A stretch of DNA of 64,000 bases from an uncultured Candidatus Melainabacteria bacterium (GTDB taxonomy: Bacteria > Cyanobacteriota > Vampirovibrionia > Gastranaerophilales > Gastranaerophilaceae). The position numbers and the translations under genes were made by a program. Where the stretch lies: assembly GCA_934693165.1 (NCBI GenBank), contig CAKUUX010000003.1:62001-126000 (forward strand), written 5' to 3'. Shown piece by piece: positions 52,188 through 60,456 of this stretch (the first letter of the stretch is position 1; each line of letters starts with the position of its first letter). The notes under the pieces were generated by a model, which was not told where the DNA came from, ran no database searches, and was given only the letters and a program-made list of their open reading frames with translations.

Positions 52188-52376
52188 CTATTCGTTTACA
52201 ACCATTTTATCTTTTATGGAAGATATCAGATTAAAATTTATATCATCAAAACTCCCATCAACAATAATCAATTCTAAATCTTGAAAAGTTTAATTTAGAA
52301 TACTAAAGATAGCAGTTGATAACTGTTCAGCAGAATGGTTAAACACTGGCATAACCACACTAACAATAGGTTTTAA
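52188..52376 (-). pseudogene. Glycosyltransferase family 2 fragment
   Basis: One minus-strand frame encodes a degraded GT2 N-terminus: KPIVSVVMPVFNHSAEQL, then TAIFSILN, an in-frame TAA where a GT2 usually has Q, then TFQDLELIIVDGSFDD. This equals the first strand and the DxD-type VDDGS motif of GT2 enzymes, with one D lost. Nothing of the rest of the enzyme is present. It is a decayed remnant in the 500-base gap between the M29 and bifunctional nuclease genes. Confidence 0.7.
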
Positions 52377-52503
52377 ATGAGATTCCTTAAAAATTTTTAT
52401 TTAAATATACAATACAACAAACTTCACTCTTAAACCAAAACTAAACTCTTTGAAAAAAATAAATTGATGTTATAATAATTTATGGAAAAATGAGGAAATA
52501 ATA

Positions 52504-53019
52504 ATGATTGAAATGCGTGTAATGGGTATTGCCCTTGATACTAGAACAGGTTCACCAATTGTAGTTTTACATGATAAAGATAACCGAAAAGCCCTACCAA
52601 TTTGGATTGGCTCTGCTGAAGCTAGTGCAATTATCAGAAAAATTGAAAACCTTGTTGTTGCAAGACCTATGACGCACGATTTGATTATAAATATCGTAAA
52701 ACAACTTGGCTACAGAATTGATAGAATCGAAATAGCTGATGTTGAAGAAGATACTTACTACGCATCGATTTATATTGTAGATAAAGAGGGTAACGAAGAA
52801 GCAATAGACGCAAGACCATCAGACGCAATAGCTGTTGCAATAAGAGTCGATGCACCAATCATGATTTCAGCAAGCGTACTTGCTACAGGCTCTGTTTCAA
52901 CTGATCCAAGCAAAGATGAAGAAGAAGCAGAAGAATTTAAAAGCTTTGTACAAAGTTTAAAGCCTTCAGACTTTGAAAAAATGTTGAAAGATAAAGGCGA
53001 AACAGAAAAGGATAATTAG
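52504..53019 (+). CDS. Bifunctional nuclease domain protein (DUF151)
   Basis: A 171-residue protein of the BFN/DUF151 family. The family opening MIEMRVMGIALDTRTGSPIVVLHDKDNRKALPIWIGSAEASAI is clear, followed by RPMTHDLIINIVKQLGYRI and DARPSDAIAVAIR. The C-terminus is an acidic low-complexity tail. BFN proteins show DNase and RNase activity in plants and are widespread in bacteria with unclear roles. A TATAAT at 52471-52476 and an AAATGAGGAAATAAT ribosome site precede it. It ends just upstream of ssrA. Confidence 0.92.
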   Translation: MIEMRVMGIALDTRTGSPIVVLHDKDNRKALPIWIGSAEASAIIRKIENLVVARPMTHDLIINIVKQLGYRIDRIEIADVEEDTYYASIYIVDKEGNEEAIDARPSDAIAVAIRVDAPIMISASVLATGSVSTDPSKDEEEAEEFKSFVQSLKPSDFEKMLKDKGETEKDN

Positions 53020-53028
53020 TAATTAGAC

Positions 53029-53056
53029 TTGAAAAGCCTTAAAAATAAGTTATAAT
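53029..53056 (+). promoter_or_regulatory. ssrA: ssrA promoter
   Basis: TTGAAA at 53029-53034, a 16-base spacer and TATAAT at 53051-53056, about 34 bases before the mature tmRNA 5' end. The precursor would be trimmed by RNase P. Confidence 0.65.
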
Positions 53057-53089
53057 AAATAATACAGAACATTGAAAATGAAATATTAT

Positions 53090-53489
53090 GGGGACGTACT
53101 GGCTTTTGACAGGACGTTTGTTGGAAACAGGTTGCGAGTCCGAGAGCTGTTCTCGGTTATCAACGAGCAAACTAAAATGAATGCTACAGATAACGTTGTA
53201 GTTGCTGATTTTTCAAGAGCTAACGCTCTAGCTGCATAATTAACGCAGTTCAGCCTCTCATAGTTGTCCAGCTTGCCGACGCTATGGGACCACCCATGCA
53301 AGACGCAGTATGTTGATGATAGTAGACATATCAAGATAACTATCAAGGTGCGTATCACTTAAAAAGACTTTGTTAAAATTGTAGAGGTTCGTTTTTTCCT
53401 TGGTTTTAACGAGAGAAATAAAAACTATATTCGTAGAGGCTTGTTTACTTCCGTTTTGGACAGGGGTTCGACTCCCCTCGTCTCCACCA
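53090..53489 (+). ncRNA. ssrA: Transfer-messenger RNA (tmRNA)
   Basis: The 5' GGGGACG pairs with 3' CGTCTCC to form the acceptor stem, the T arm ends in GGTTCGACTCCCC and the sequence closes with an encoded CCA at 53487-53489. The 400-base length fits one-piece tmRNA. The tag frame ends at TAA 53237-53239 and encodes a peptide ending RANALAA; the resume codon is near 53180-53185, just after ACTAAAATG. tmRNA rescues stalled ribosomes and tags proteins for proteolysis. Its 3' end is duplicated downstream. Confidence 0.95.
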
Positions 53490-53515
53490 TATTTCAAAGT
53501 TTTATTGTCGAACCC
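53476..53515 (+). repeat. ssrA 3'-end direct repeat, copy 1
   Basis: Forty bases covering the last 14 bases of tmRNA and 26 bases downstream. An identical copy occurs exactly 100 bases later at 53576-53615. Between them CAGGGGTTC (53519-53527) repeats the T-arm sequence at 53461-53469. Tandem partial copies of the ssrA 3' end are what repeated integration at this site leaves. Confidence 0.9.
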
Positions 53516-53575
53516 TGACAGGGGTTCTTTCCTCTCAGAAAACGTGACATTTAGTCACCTTTTCTTCGGCACAGT

Positions 53576-53615
53576 CCTCGTCTCCACCATATTTCAAAGT
53601 TTTATTGTCGAACCC
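53576..53615 (+). repeat. ssrA 3'-end direct repeat, copy 2
   Basis: Second copy of the 40-base ssrA 3' end, including CCTCGTCTCCACCA. It is not part of a folded tmRNA and is likely an attachment-site remnant (attL or attR) of an element that entered at ssrA. Confidence 0.9.
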
Positions 53616-53878
53616 GACACCTCTCGAGTTACGATACTCAATCGTTCCTCTTGTAATTTAATGAGTATGTAATTTATTGAGTGGTTTGATTATTACAGAT
53701 GGTGTGATTATTTAGGGCAGTCCCTTTTGAAATTTTGTTCCGAAAGAATGCCGAAAAATTAGGAAAAAATTTTTTTCAAAATTCCTGTGGCATGAAAAAT
53801 TTTAATTGATTCAAAACAGACACAAAGCTCGAAATTGGTGTTCCAATTCTTTTAATTCAGAGGTAATGTGTCAGTACC
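53616..53878. other. Gene-free stretch after ssrA repeats
   Basis: About 260 bases with no gene I can support. It has short AT-rich inverted repeats (AAAAAATTTTTTTC near 53764) and no recognisable RNA. It lies within the ssrA island and probably represents decayed insertion DNA. Confidence 0.5.
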
Positions 53879-54190
53879 ATGAATAAAAATAAATATATAA
53901 ATATAAGCAAAGCTTTTAGCTCCTCACTCGTTGAAAAAGCTGATGCAAGCATCGCTCTTAACTCGTTCGTCACTATAAATAAGGTGGCTGAAGCAAAAGG
54001 ATTAAAATCGAATCGTTCTTTACGTTTAGAAATCAACAAACCGGAAAGTAAATACATTGCTCGTGAAGTTAAAGTTAATGATGGAACATCTTATGAAATA
54101 TTATATTAAAGTCTTGAGCCTGAAATTCAAGAAAAAATTCGTGATGGTAATCCAAAATCAACAGTACTTGTTCCACTAAATTATCAAACA
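53879..54190 (+). pseudogene. Mu-type transposase N-terminal remnant
   Basis: The first 76 codons encode NSFVTINKVAEAKGLKSNRSLRLEINKPESKY and IAREVKVNDGTSYEILY, which looks like the N-terminal DNA-binding region of Mu-type (DDE) transposases. An in-frame TAA at 54107-54109 interrupts it, and the same frame then continues with SLEPEIQEKIRDGNPKSTVLVPLNYQ before homology-like sequence is lost. The DDE catalytic domain is absent. It is a broken gene in the ssrA island. The family assignment is by pattern recall only. Confidence 0.55.
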
Positions 54191-54397
54191 ATAACTTTTT
54201 GTACCAGAGAGTGCTTAACTTCGTTTACAGTATTGAATTTTATTATAAATTGTATTACAGCTTAATATTTAAAACGAAAAAACAACTGCAAAATGAGAGT
54301 TTTAAATAGACGAAATTAAAAAGTCTGACAACAAAAGTGAACCGTTTAGCAAAGTTTTTATAAAATTTTTGTGTTAATATTTAAAAGAGGTGACTTA
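54191..54397. other. Gap before the restriction-modification gene
   Basis: About 200 bases without a gene. It ends with AAAAGAGGTGACTTA, the ribosome site of the restriction-modification gene. I see no clear promoter or hairpin in it. Confidence 0.4.
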
Positions 54398-57300
54398 GTG
54401 AAAACAAAAATTTTTGAATGGATTAACAGTGGTGAATATCTATCCGACTTGGATGAAATGCGTACTGAAATTTTAAAAGGGTCCATTAATTCAAATAGCG
54501 AGTCAACAACTGCATCTATTTTTGAACAAGAATTATATTTTCTTATACGATCAAAAACTGGTATTAAACCACTTTTTGTAAAAGAACAACAAATTGATAA
54601 TATTAAACATAAATTTGAGATATTATCAAATCGTACTTCAGGCAAGGGGCGTCTTGATTCAATTGTTAATAATTTAATTATTGAATATAAGCATTTTTCT
54701 AAATTAAAAACAAAAGAACAAAAAGAAATCGCCATTTATCAGGTGCACGATTATTTAAATGCTTTATATAGTAGCGAACTGACTAAATATTCAGCCATAC
54801 TGACAGATGGTTTACAAATTTCGTATTTTCAATTTGTAGGAGATGAAATAAGACATTCCTCATTTACTCCGATACAATGTGATGACATTGATAAAATTAT
54901 AAGGGCCATATTGTTTAATGATAAAAAGAAATTTGTGCCAAAAAATATTTTAAAAGATTTTGCAATAAAATCGGAGTATACTTCTATCTCTAAATCTTTG
55001 TCTCGAATATTTTATAAAAATTTAATAACTACGCCTACGGATAAAACAATAATGCTATTTGAAGAATGGCAACGATTGATGCACTTATCCGTTGAGGATA
55101 ACGGAAAAAGCAATGATATTAACAAAAGAAGAAAAGAATTGTCTTTAATTTTTGAAGATGAAATTTGTTCACCAGATAAAGAATATAAAGCTTTATATTC
55201 TCTACAAACCACATACGCAATTATAGTAAAATTAATAGCTTGTAAGGCTGTTGATAAGTTAGAATATAATGATTTTACAGATAATTATTATGATTTAACT
55301 AATTTAACATCTAAAGAATTGCAGACTTTTTTTGAAAAAATGGAAGATGGATATTCATATAGAAACAATAATATTAATAACTTTTTAGAGGGTGATTTTT
55401 TCTCATGGTATGCTGATAAACAACAATGGAATTTATCTCAATATAAAGTTATTTTAGAAATAATTAGATGTATTGATCAATATACTGCCTTTAACTTTAA
55501 TTTTATTTATGATCCTATCGATATTTTTAAAGATTTATACATGAGTATCATTCCTAGAATTATTAGGCATTCAATGGGTGAGTATTACACTCCTGCTTGG
55601 CTTGCAGAATATGTTGTTCAAAACAGTTTGAATATGTTAAACAAAAAAGAATGGAAAGCAATAGACCCCTGTTGTGGTTCAGGGATATTTATTATTGCCT
55701 TAATAAAAGAGATTGTTGGAAATACAAATATAAATTTATTGTCAAATTCTGAGAAAAATTTAATTAAAAATCAAGTTTTAAATAGAGTTTTTGGTATTGA
55801 TATAAATCCATTATCTGTTCTTTCGGCAAGAGTTGCTTATTACTTAGCTTTACTTCCTTTCAGTCCACTAAATAATATTGAAATACCAATTTATTTAGGG
55901 GATTCTGCCATTATTCCTACAAAAGAAGTAATTGACAACATACCTTGTTATAAATATTCAATAACAAACCAAAAGCATCCTTTTGATGTTATTCTGCCAG
56001 AACGTTTTGTTAAGATGCAAGATTTTAGTAATATAATGAGTCAAATGCAGTCATGTGTTAAAACAAACAATAGTAACATTTTATTTACAATATTGAAAAG
56101 TAAACTTTCATCAGAAGAATTAAAAGCAGAAAATATTCTAAAAGCATTGATGAAATTATCAGAAAACCTAACTTTATTGCATAAAAATCATTGGGATGGA
56201 ATATGGATTAGAATTATAACTAATTTTATGTTAATTGCAAGAATTGAATCATTGGATTTAATAGTAGGTAACCCACCATGGGTAAAATGGGAACATTTAC
56301 CTGCAACATACGCAAGTAAAATAAAAGAATTATGTAGTATACGACATATTTTTTCTATGGATGGTCAATATGGTGGCACACAATTAAATATATGTGCATT
56401 AATTTCCAATGTAACAGCATCAAATTGGCTGACAAATGATGGCATATTGGCTTTTTTAATGCCAGATAGCATAATGTCTCAAAATTCATATTCAGAATTT
56501 AGGAAGTTTTATATTGATTATTCTAAAAACAAAAGGTTATATCTACAAAAAATTGATAGATGGTTAAAACCATTGCGTCCATTTCGCTGTGATAATAAAG
56601 CTATAACACAAGATTTTAACACTTATTATTTTTCTTCTAAAAAAATTGATTATAGTAAAGGAATATATGTAAACACAATATCAAGAACTAAAAACACAAA
56701 GGATGAAACTATTAATAAAACGTTTTCTTTTCAGTCAGCTAAGCAATATTTGACATTCAAACAAAATAAAGCTGCTCAACTTGCAAGTAATTCAACTGCG
56801 TTTTCATATTTATCGGCTTGTTATGATTATTCAAAAATAATAGGTCAAACATCTTATTTATATAGAACAGGTGTAGAATTTACACCTCAAGAACTATATA
56901 TGTTAATTGGGATTGGGGCTACAGAAAAAGAAAATTTTTATAGATTTACAAATAAAAAATTTGGAAGCGCAAAATATATAATTAATGATATACCAAAAGG
57001 TGGATGGATTTTACCTACAGAATATATTTATCCCATTGCTACGGGCCCAAACATGGAACCATTTAAATATAATTACCAAGATGAATTTTGCATATTGCCA
57101 TATAATAAACAAAGTACAAAGAATCCAATAAGTTCCGAAGAAATGATTATTAGTAATTTTGAATTATTTCAATACTTGGTAAATCATAAAGATTTAATAG
57201 ATAGTCAATCTGAAAAAAGTAAACTTTTACATCGGGGAAAAGACTTTTATTCATTGTCTAAAATCGGTCCATACACTTTTGCAGATAATATTGTTATTGC

Positions 57301-57685
57301 TAGAGATAATACTAAATTTTGTGCTTGTACTATCTCAAAACAAAAAACACCTTGGGGAGAAATCAAAGAAACAATAGGCGTAAAACATACCATAATAATA
57401 AGTCAAGATATCAATAAAAGATTTATTACTTTTGATGAAGCAAATTACATTTGTGGGATATTAAATAGTGATATAGTTATAAATTATATGCATGACTCAT
57501 TCAAAACAAATGGTTTCAGCTTGAATAAATCAAATATCTACTTGCCTTTATATAGTTCGGATAATTTTTTACAAGTTAAGATTTCAGAACTTGCAAAATT
57601 TGCACAGACAAAAGACTGTAAGGATATTGAATTAATACAAAAAGAAATTTCAAAAATTTATTTAGAATTATGCAAAAATCAATAA
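54398..57685 (+). CDS. Single-chain restriction-modification enzyme (type IIG-like)
   Basis: A 1095-residue protein. GTG 54398 is chosen because AGAGGTG lies six bases upstream; GTG 54371 is in frame but lacks a site. The N-terminal domain shows a PD-(D/E)xK-like nuclease pattern with D87, E96 and K98 (RLDSIVNNLIIEYKH). A helical region follows. The N6-adenine methyltransferase core has DPCCGSGIF at about 423 (SAM motif) and NPPW at 625-628 (catalytic), with GEYYTPAWLAEYVV before it. The C-terminal 400 residues look like a target-recognition domain (repeated SSDNFLQVKISELAKF-type segments). Such enzymes cut and methylate with one chain. It lies in the ssrA island and is probably acquired defence. 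Recognition sequence unknown. Confidence 0.85.
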   Translation: MKTKIFEWINSGEYLSDLDEMRTEILKGSINSNSESTTASIFEQELYFLIRSKTGIKPLFVKEQQIDNIKHKFEILSNRTSGKGRLDSIVNNLIIEYKHFSKLKTKEQKEIAIYQVHDYLNALYSSELTKYSAILTDGLQISYFQFVGDEIRHSSFTPIQCDDIDKIIRAILFNDKKKFVPKNILKDFAIKSEYTSISKSLSRIFYKNLITTPTDKTIMLFEEWQRLMHLSVEDNGKSNDINKRRKELSLIFEDEICSPDKEYKALYSLQTTYAIIVKLIACKAVDKLEYNDFTDNYYDLTNLTSKELQTFFEKMEDGYSYRNNNINNFLEGDFFSWYADKQQWNLSQYKVILEIIRCIDQYTAFNFNFIYDPIDIFKDLYMSIIPRIIRHSMGEYYTPAWLAEYVVQNSLNMLNKKEWKAIDPCCGSGIFIIALIKEIVGNTNINLLSNSEKNLIKNQVLNRVFGIDINPLSVLSARVAYYLALLPFSPLNNIEIPIYLGDSAIIPTKEVIDNIPCYKYSITNQKHPFDVILPERFVKMQDFSNIMSQMQSCVKTNNSNILFTILKSKLSSEELKAENILKALMKLSENLTLLHKNHWDGIWIRIITNFMLIARIESLDLIVGNPPWVKWEHLPATYASKIKELCSIRHIFSMDGQYGGTQLNICALISNVTASNWLTNDGILAFLMPDSIMSQNSYSEFRKFYIDYSKNKRLYLQKIDRWLKPLRPFRCDNKAITQDFNTYYFSSKKIDYSKGIYVNTISRTKNTKDETINKTFSFQSAKQYLTFKQNKAAQLASNSTAFSYLSACYDYSKIIGQTSYLYRTGVEFTPQELYMLIGIGATEKENFYRFTNKKFGSAKYIINDIPKGGWILPTEYIYPIATGPNMEPFKYNYQDEFCILPYNKQSTKNPISSEEMIISNFELFQYLVNHKDLIDSQSEKSKLLHRGKDFYSLSKIGPYTFADNIVIARDNTKFCACTISKQKTPWGEIKETIGVKHTIIISQDINKRFITFDEANYICGILNSDIVINYMHDSFKTNGFSLNKSNIYLPLYSSDNFLQVKISELAKFAQTKDCKDIELIQKEISKIYLELCKNQ

Positions 57686-58018
57686 TTATTATATCATGGT
57701 ATGTTTAAATATTAAATTACATTGATGAAATAATTATTCCTGATTTTATTTATTTTTAAATTTTATACAGAATTAGGTTAAAATCCCTTCTGTAATTTAT
57801 TTTTAAACCATTTTATTCAAATGTAATTAAATCGCAATAAATTATATTTCATATAAATTATTGAAAACTTTCGTCTCAGTGATAAAAAAATAGAGGTGTA
57901 ATGCCTCTATAACAATAACTAGAAGTATGAAAAAGATTTAATATTTTATATACTTATATTAAACTCTTTCAAAATTAAATGTGTTATACCCAACTGGCTA
58001 ATATATATATATATCAAA
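57686..58018. other. Gap after the restriction-modification gene
   Basis: About 330 bases with no gene. It contains a hairpin at 57891-57909 (TAGAGG/CCTCTA) with a T-rich side on the minus strand, possibly a terminator for minus-strand transcription, and a short ATATAT microsatellite at 58001-58013. Otherwise AT-rich and unremarkable. Confidence 0.5.
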
Positions 58019-58160
58019 TTACACCCATGTCATTGCAAATTCGTATAATTTTGTATTCTGAGAACATTCTATTAAATTTTGGTTTTTATCAAAAGTTTTT
58101 AGTGTATTTATTTCATCTTGCGTTAGTTCAAAGTCAGAACTAAGTTGCAAATAAATACCC
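58019..58160 (-). pseudogene. C-terminal coding remnant on the minus strand
   Basis: One minus-strand frame is open for about 45 codons and ends in TAA at 58019-58021 (SSDFELTQDEINTLKTFD, then KNQNLIECSQNTKLYEFAMTWV). It has no start codon with a ribosome site at its upstream end, which abuts the YibE/F stop region. The composition is protein-like. It looks like the 3' stub of a lost gene in the ssrA island. The family is not recognised. Confidence 0.35.
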
Positions 58161-58165
58161 TATTT

Positions 58166-59299
58166 TTACTGACTTTCGGATGACATTTCACTATCGTCAT
58201 TATTATCAAATTCAAAATCTACATTTTTATCAAGATTTTTCTTTTTTAATTCTAGTAAATATGCCGTAATGATTGCAGTAACAGGAACACAAACAACAAG
58301 TGCAATACTGCCGACAAGTGCAGAAGAAATTTCTGTCACAACCATATTTAAGTTAAAAAATTTCATTAAATCGATATTATGAGCTAAAAGTACCAATGGT
58401 AAAGAACCGCCCAAATACATTAAAATCAAGGTATTTGTCATCGTGCCAATAATATCTTTACCAACATTCATCCCAGAACAGTAAAGTTCTTTCAATGTCA
58501 TTTTATTATTCAAATCATAAATTTCGTTAATAGTACTTGCGATAGACATCGCAACGTCAATAACAGCACCTAAAGCGGAAATCATCATCGCAGAAGTTAA
58601 AATTCCAACGAAGTTCAATTCTGGATGAGCAGTAAATAAGAAAACATCTTCTTCGCAACAAAAACCTGTAAGTCTTGAAATTGCAATAACAATACAAGAC
58701 ATAATTGATGCTATAACCAAGCTTGACACCGTTCCAAGCACGGCAGAAGTGCTCTTAAAATTAATTCCACCGACAAAATACACGGCAATAGCCGACGATA
58801 CAAGACAAAGAATAACTGTCGCAACAATTGGATTAAATCCCATTAAAATCATTGGAGTTAAAAACCAAACAACAAGACACACGATAAGTCCAGTTGCAAC
58901 AAGGCTCATAAAGCCTTTTTTACCACCAACAAGTACGACTAATAAAAAGAATACGCCGAGTAAAAAATACAAGCCTTGAACTCTTTTTATATCAGAAATG
59001 TAAAATTGTATTCCATCATCGGAATCTTCCAAATGCAAAACAACGCTATCATGTTTTTTCAAAAGAATATCATAATACGGATTTCCTGTGAGAACATTTT
59101 CTATCTCAACTTCTTGACCTTTAAAATCTCCTGATTTAATCAAAACATCAACTATTTGCTTATTAGTTTCACCCTCTTCAATATAGTCAATATGTTTTAC
59201 AAAGCCTGTTTCAGCGTTCAAAATTTTATCATCTTGAATTCCAAAACAAGAACAGCAAAACATAAACATAGAAACAAAAAGTATAAATAATTTTTTCAT
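58166..59299 (-). CDS. YibE/F family membrane protein
   Basis: A 377-residue protein of the YibE/F family (PF07907). A signal-like N-terminus (MKKLFILFVSMFMFCCSCFG) leads to an external domain of about 100 residues, then about seven helices, including MILMGFNPIVATVILCLVSSAIAVYFVGGINFKS and the family block ALGAVIDVAMSIASTINEI. The role is unclear; members are polytopic and possibly transport-related. Its ATG overlaps the ruvB stop by one base (TAATG), so it is translationally coupled to ruvB. Confidence 0.88.
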   Translation of the reverse strand: MKKLFILFVSMFMFCCSCFGIQDDKILNAETGFVKHIDYIEEGETNKQIVDVLIKSGDFKGQEVEIENVLTGNPYYDILLKKHDSVVLHLEDSDDGIQFYISDIKRVQGLYFLLGVFFLLVVLVGGKKGFMSLVATGLIVCLVVWFLTPMILMGFNPIVATVILCLVSSAIAVYFVGGINFKSTSAVLGTVSSLVIASIMSCIVIAISRLTGFCCEEDVFLFTAHPELNFVGILTSAMMISALGAVIDVAMSIASTINEIYDLNNKMTLKELYCSGMNVGKDIIGTMTNTLILMYLGGSLPLVLLAHNIDLMKFFNLNMVVTEISSALVGSIALVVCVPVTAIITAYLLELKKKNLDKNVDFEFDNNDDSEMSSESQ

Positions 59300-60339
59300 T
59301 AAACTTCCTTTAAACCAAAATGACGATAAGCTTCTGGAGAAACTTTACGACCACGAGGAGTTCTTACAAGCAAGCCTGCTTGAAGTAAATAAGGTTCGCA
59401 AACATCTTCAATTGTGCGAACATCTTCTCCTAAGGCTGCTGCAATTGTATCCAAGCCAACAGGTCCACCATTATATTTTTCAATAATGAACATCAACATA
59501 TTTCTATCTGTTTCATCCAAGCCGTATTCATCAATTTTTAAAATAGATAAAGACTCATTTGTTAAACTTAAGTCAACTTTACCTTCATTTTTAACAATAG
59601 CAAAATCCCCGACTCTTTTAAGAAGTCTATTTGCAATACGTGGAGTTCCACGAGAACGTTTTGCAATTTCTTTTGCACTATCTTTAGTAACTTCAATATT
59701 TAAAATTTTTGCAGTTCTTAAAATAACCTGAGTTAATTCATCTACTGAATAAAACTGTAATCTATGAACAAATCCAAATCTATCTCTTAAAGGACTAGAA
59801 ATTCCACCAGCTTTTGTAGTTGCACCTACAAGAGTAAACTTAGGAAGTTTTATTCTCATAGTTTTTACTGTTTGAGTTTTACCTGTCATCATATCAAGAT
59901 AAAAATCTTCCATAGCAGGGTATAAAATTTCTTCTGTAACAGTATTCAAACGATGAATTTCATCAATAAATAGAACCTCTCCTTCTTTTAATGACATCAA
60001 AACACCGATAATATCTCTTGGTCTTTCAAAAGACGGAGCAGAGGTAATTTTAACAGAAGTTCCCAATTCTTCTGCAATAATTCCTGCAAGAGTAGTTTTT
60101 CCCAATCCTGGAGGGCCATAAAATAAAACATGGTCTAACGTTGTATTTCTTTTTTTTGCTGCTTCAATAGAAATTTTAAGAGTTTCTTTTAAAGCTGTTT
60201 GACCGACATAAGTATCAAAAGATTTTGGACGAATTGAATTTTCAAAAACTCTGTCATAGGCAATAGTTTCTGCCTTTATAACAGGATTTTTTCTAGGTTT
60301 TTCTTTTATTCTTTCTTCATCATCTGATAAAATAGCCAT
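59299..60339 (-). CDS. ruvB: Holliday junction branch migration helicase RuvB
   Basis: A 346-residue hexameric AAA+ ATPase that drives branch migration of Holliday junctions with RuvA. Family landmarks: RPKSFDTYVGQTALKETLKI, Walker A GPPGLGKTT, sensor-1 block GATTKAGGISSPLRDRFG, arginine finger region and the C-terminal winged helix ending in TPRGRKVSPEAYRHFG. ATG 60339 is chosen; a TTG at 60345 is also in frame. No clear ribosome site precedes either. ruvA and ruvC are not in the window, so they lie elsewhere. Confidence 0.97.
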   Translation of the reverse strand: MAILSDDEERIKEKPRKNPVIKAETIAYDRVFENSIRPKSFDTYVGQTALKETLKISIEAAKKRNTTLDHVLFYGPPGLGKTTLAGIIAEELGTSVKITSAPSFERPRDIIGVLMSLKEGEVLFIDEIHRLNTVTEEILYPAMEDFYLDMMTGKTQTVKTMRIKLPKFTLVGATTKAGGISSPLRDRFGFVHRLQFYSVDELTQVILRTAKILNIEVTKDSAKEIAKRSRGTPRIANRLLKRVGDFAIVKNEGKVDLSLTNESLSILKIDEYGLDETDRNMLMFIIEKYNGGPVGLDTIAAALGEDVRTIEDVCEPYLLQAGLLVRTPRGRKVSPEAYRHFGLKEV

Positions 60340-60405
60340 ATTCAAATAATATCATATTTAAAACCTAATGTCATTTTAGTAATATTTTAAAATAATATTA
60401 GTGAC

Positions 60406-60443
60406 AGAGGCGAATTTTGCAATGCAAAATTCGCCTCTTAAAA
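60406..60443 (-). terminator. Intrinsic terminator (ddh/ruvB gap)
   Basis: AGAGGCGAATTTTGCA at 60406-60421 pairs with TGCAAAATTCGCCTCT at 60423-60438, followed by AAAAAA on the plus strand and preceded by CAC. It ends the minus-strand ddh gene or buffers ruvB. Its stem core GGCGAATTTTGC equals that of the terminator at 1575-1618. Confidence 0.8.
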
Positions 60444-60456
60444 AACTAATTAAATC

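Noticed and set aside
53086..53672. Several open frames across ssrA
   Set aside because: They are chance frames inside tmRNA and its repeats; the RNA fold explains the sequence.
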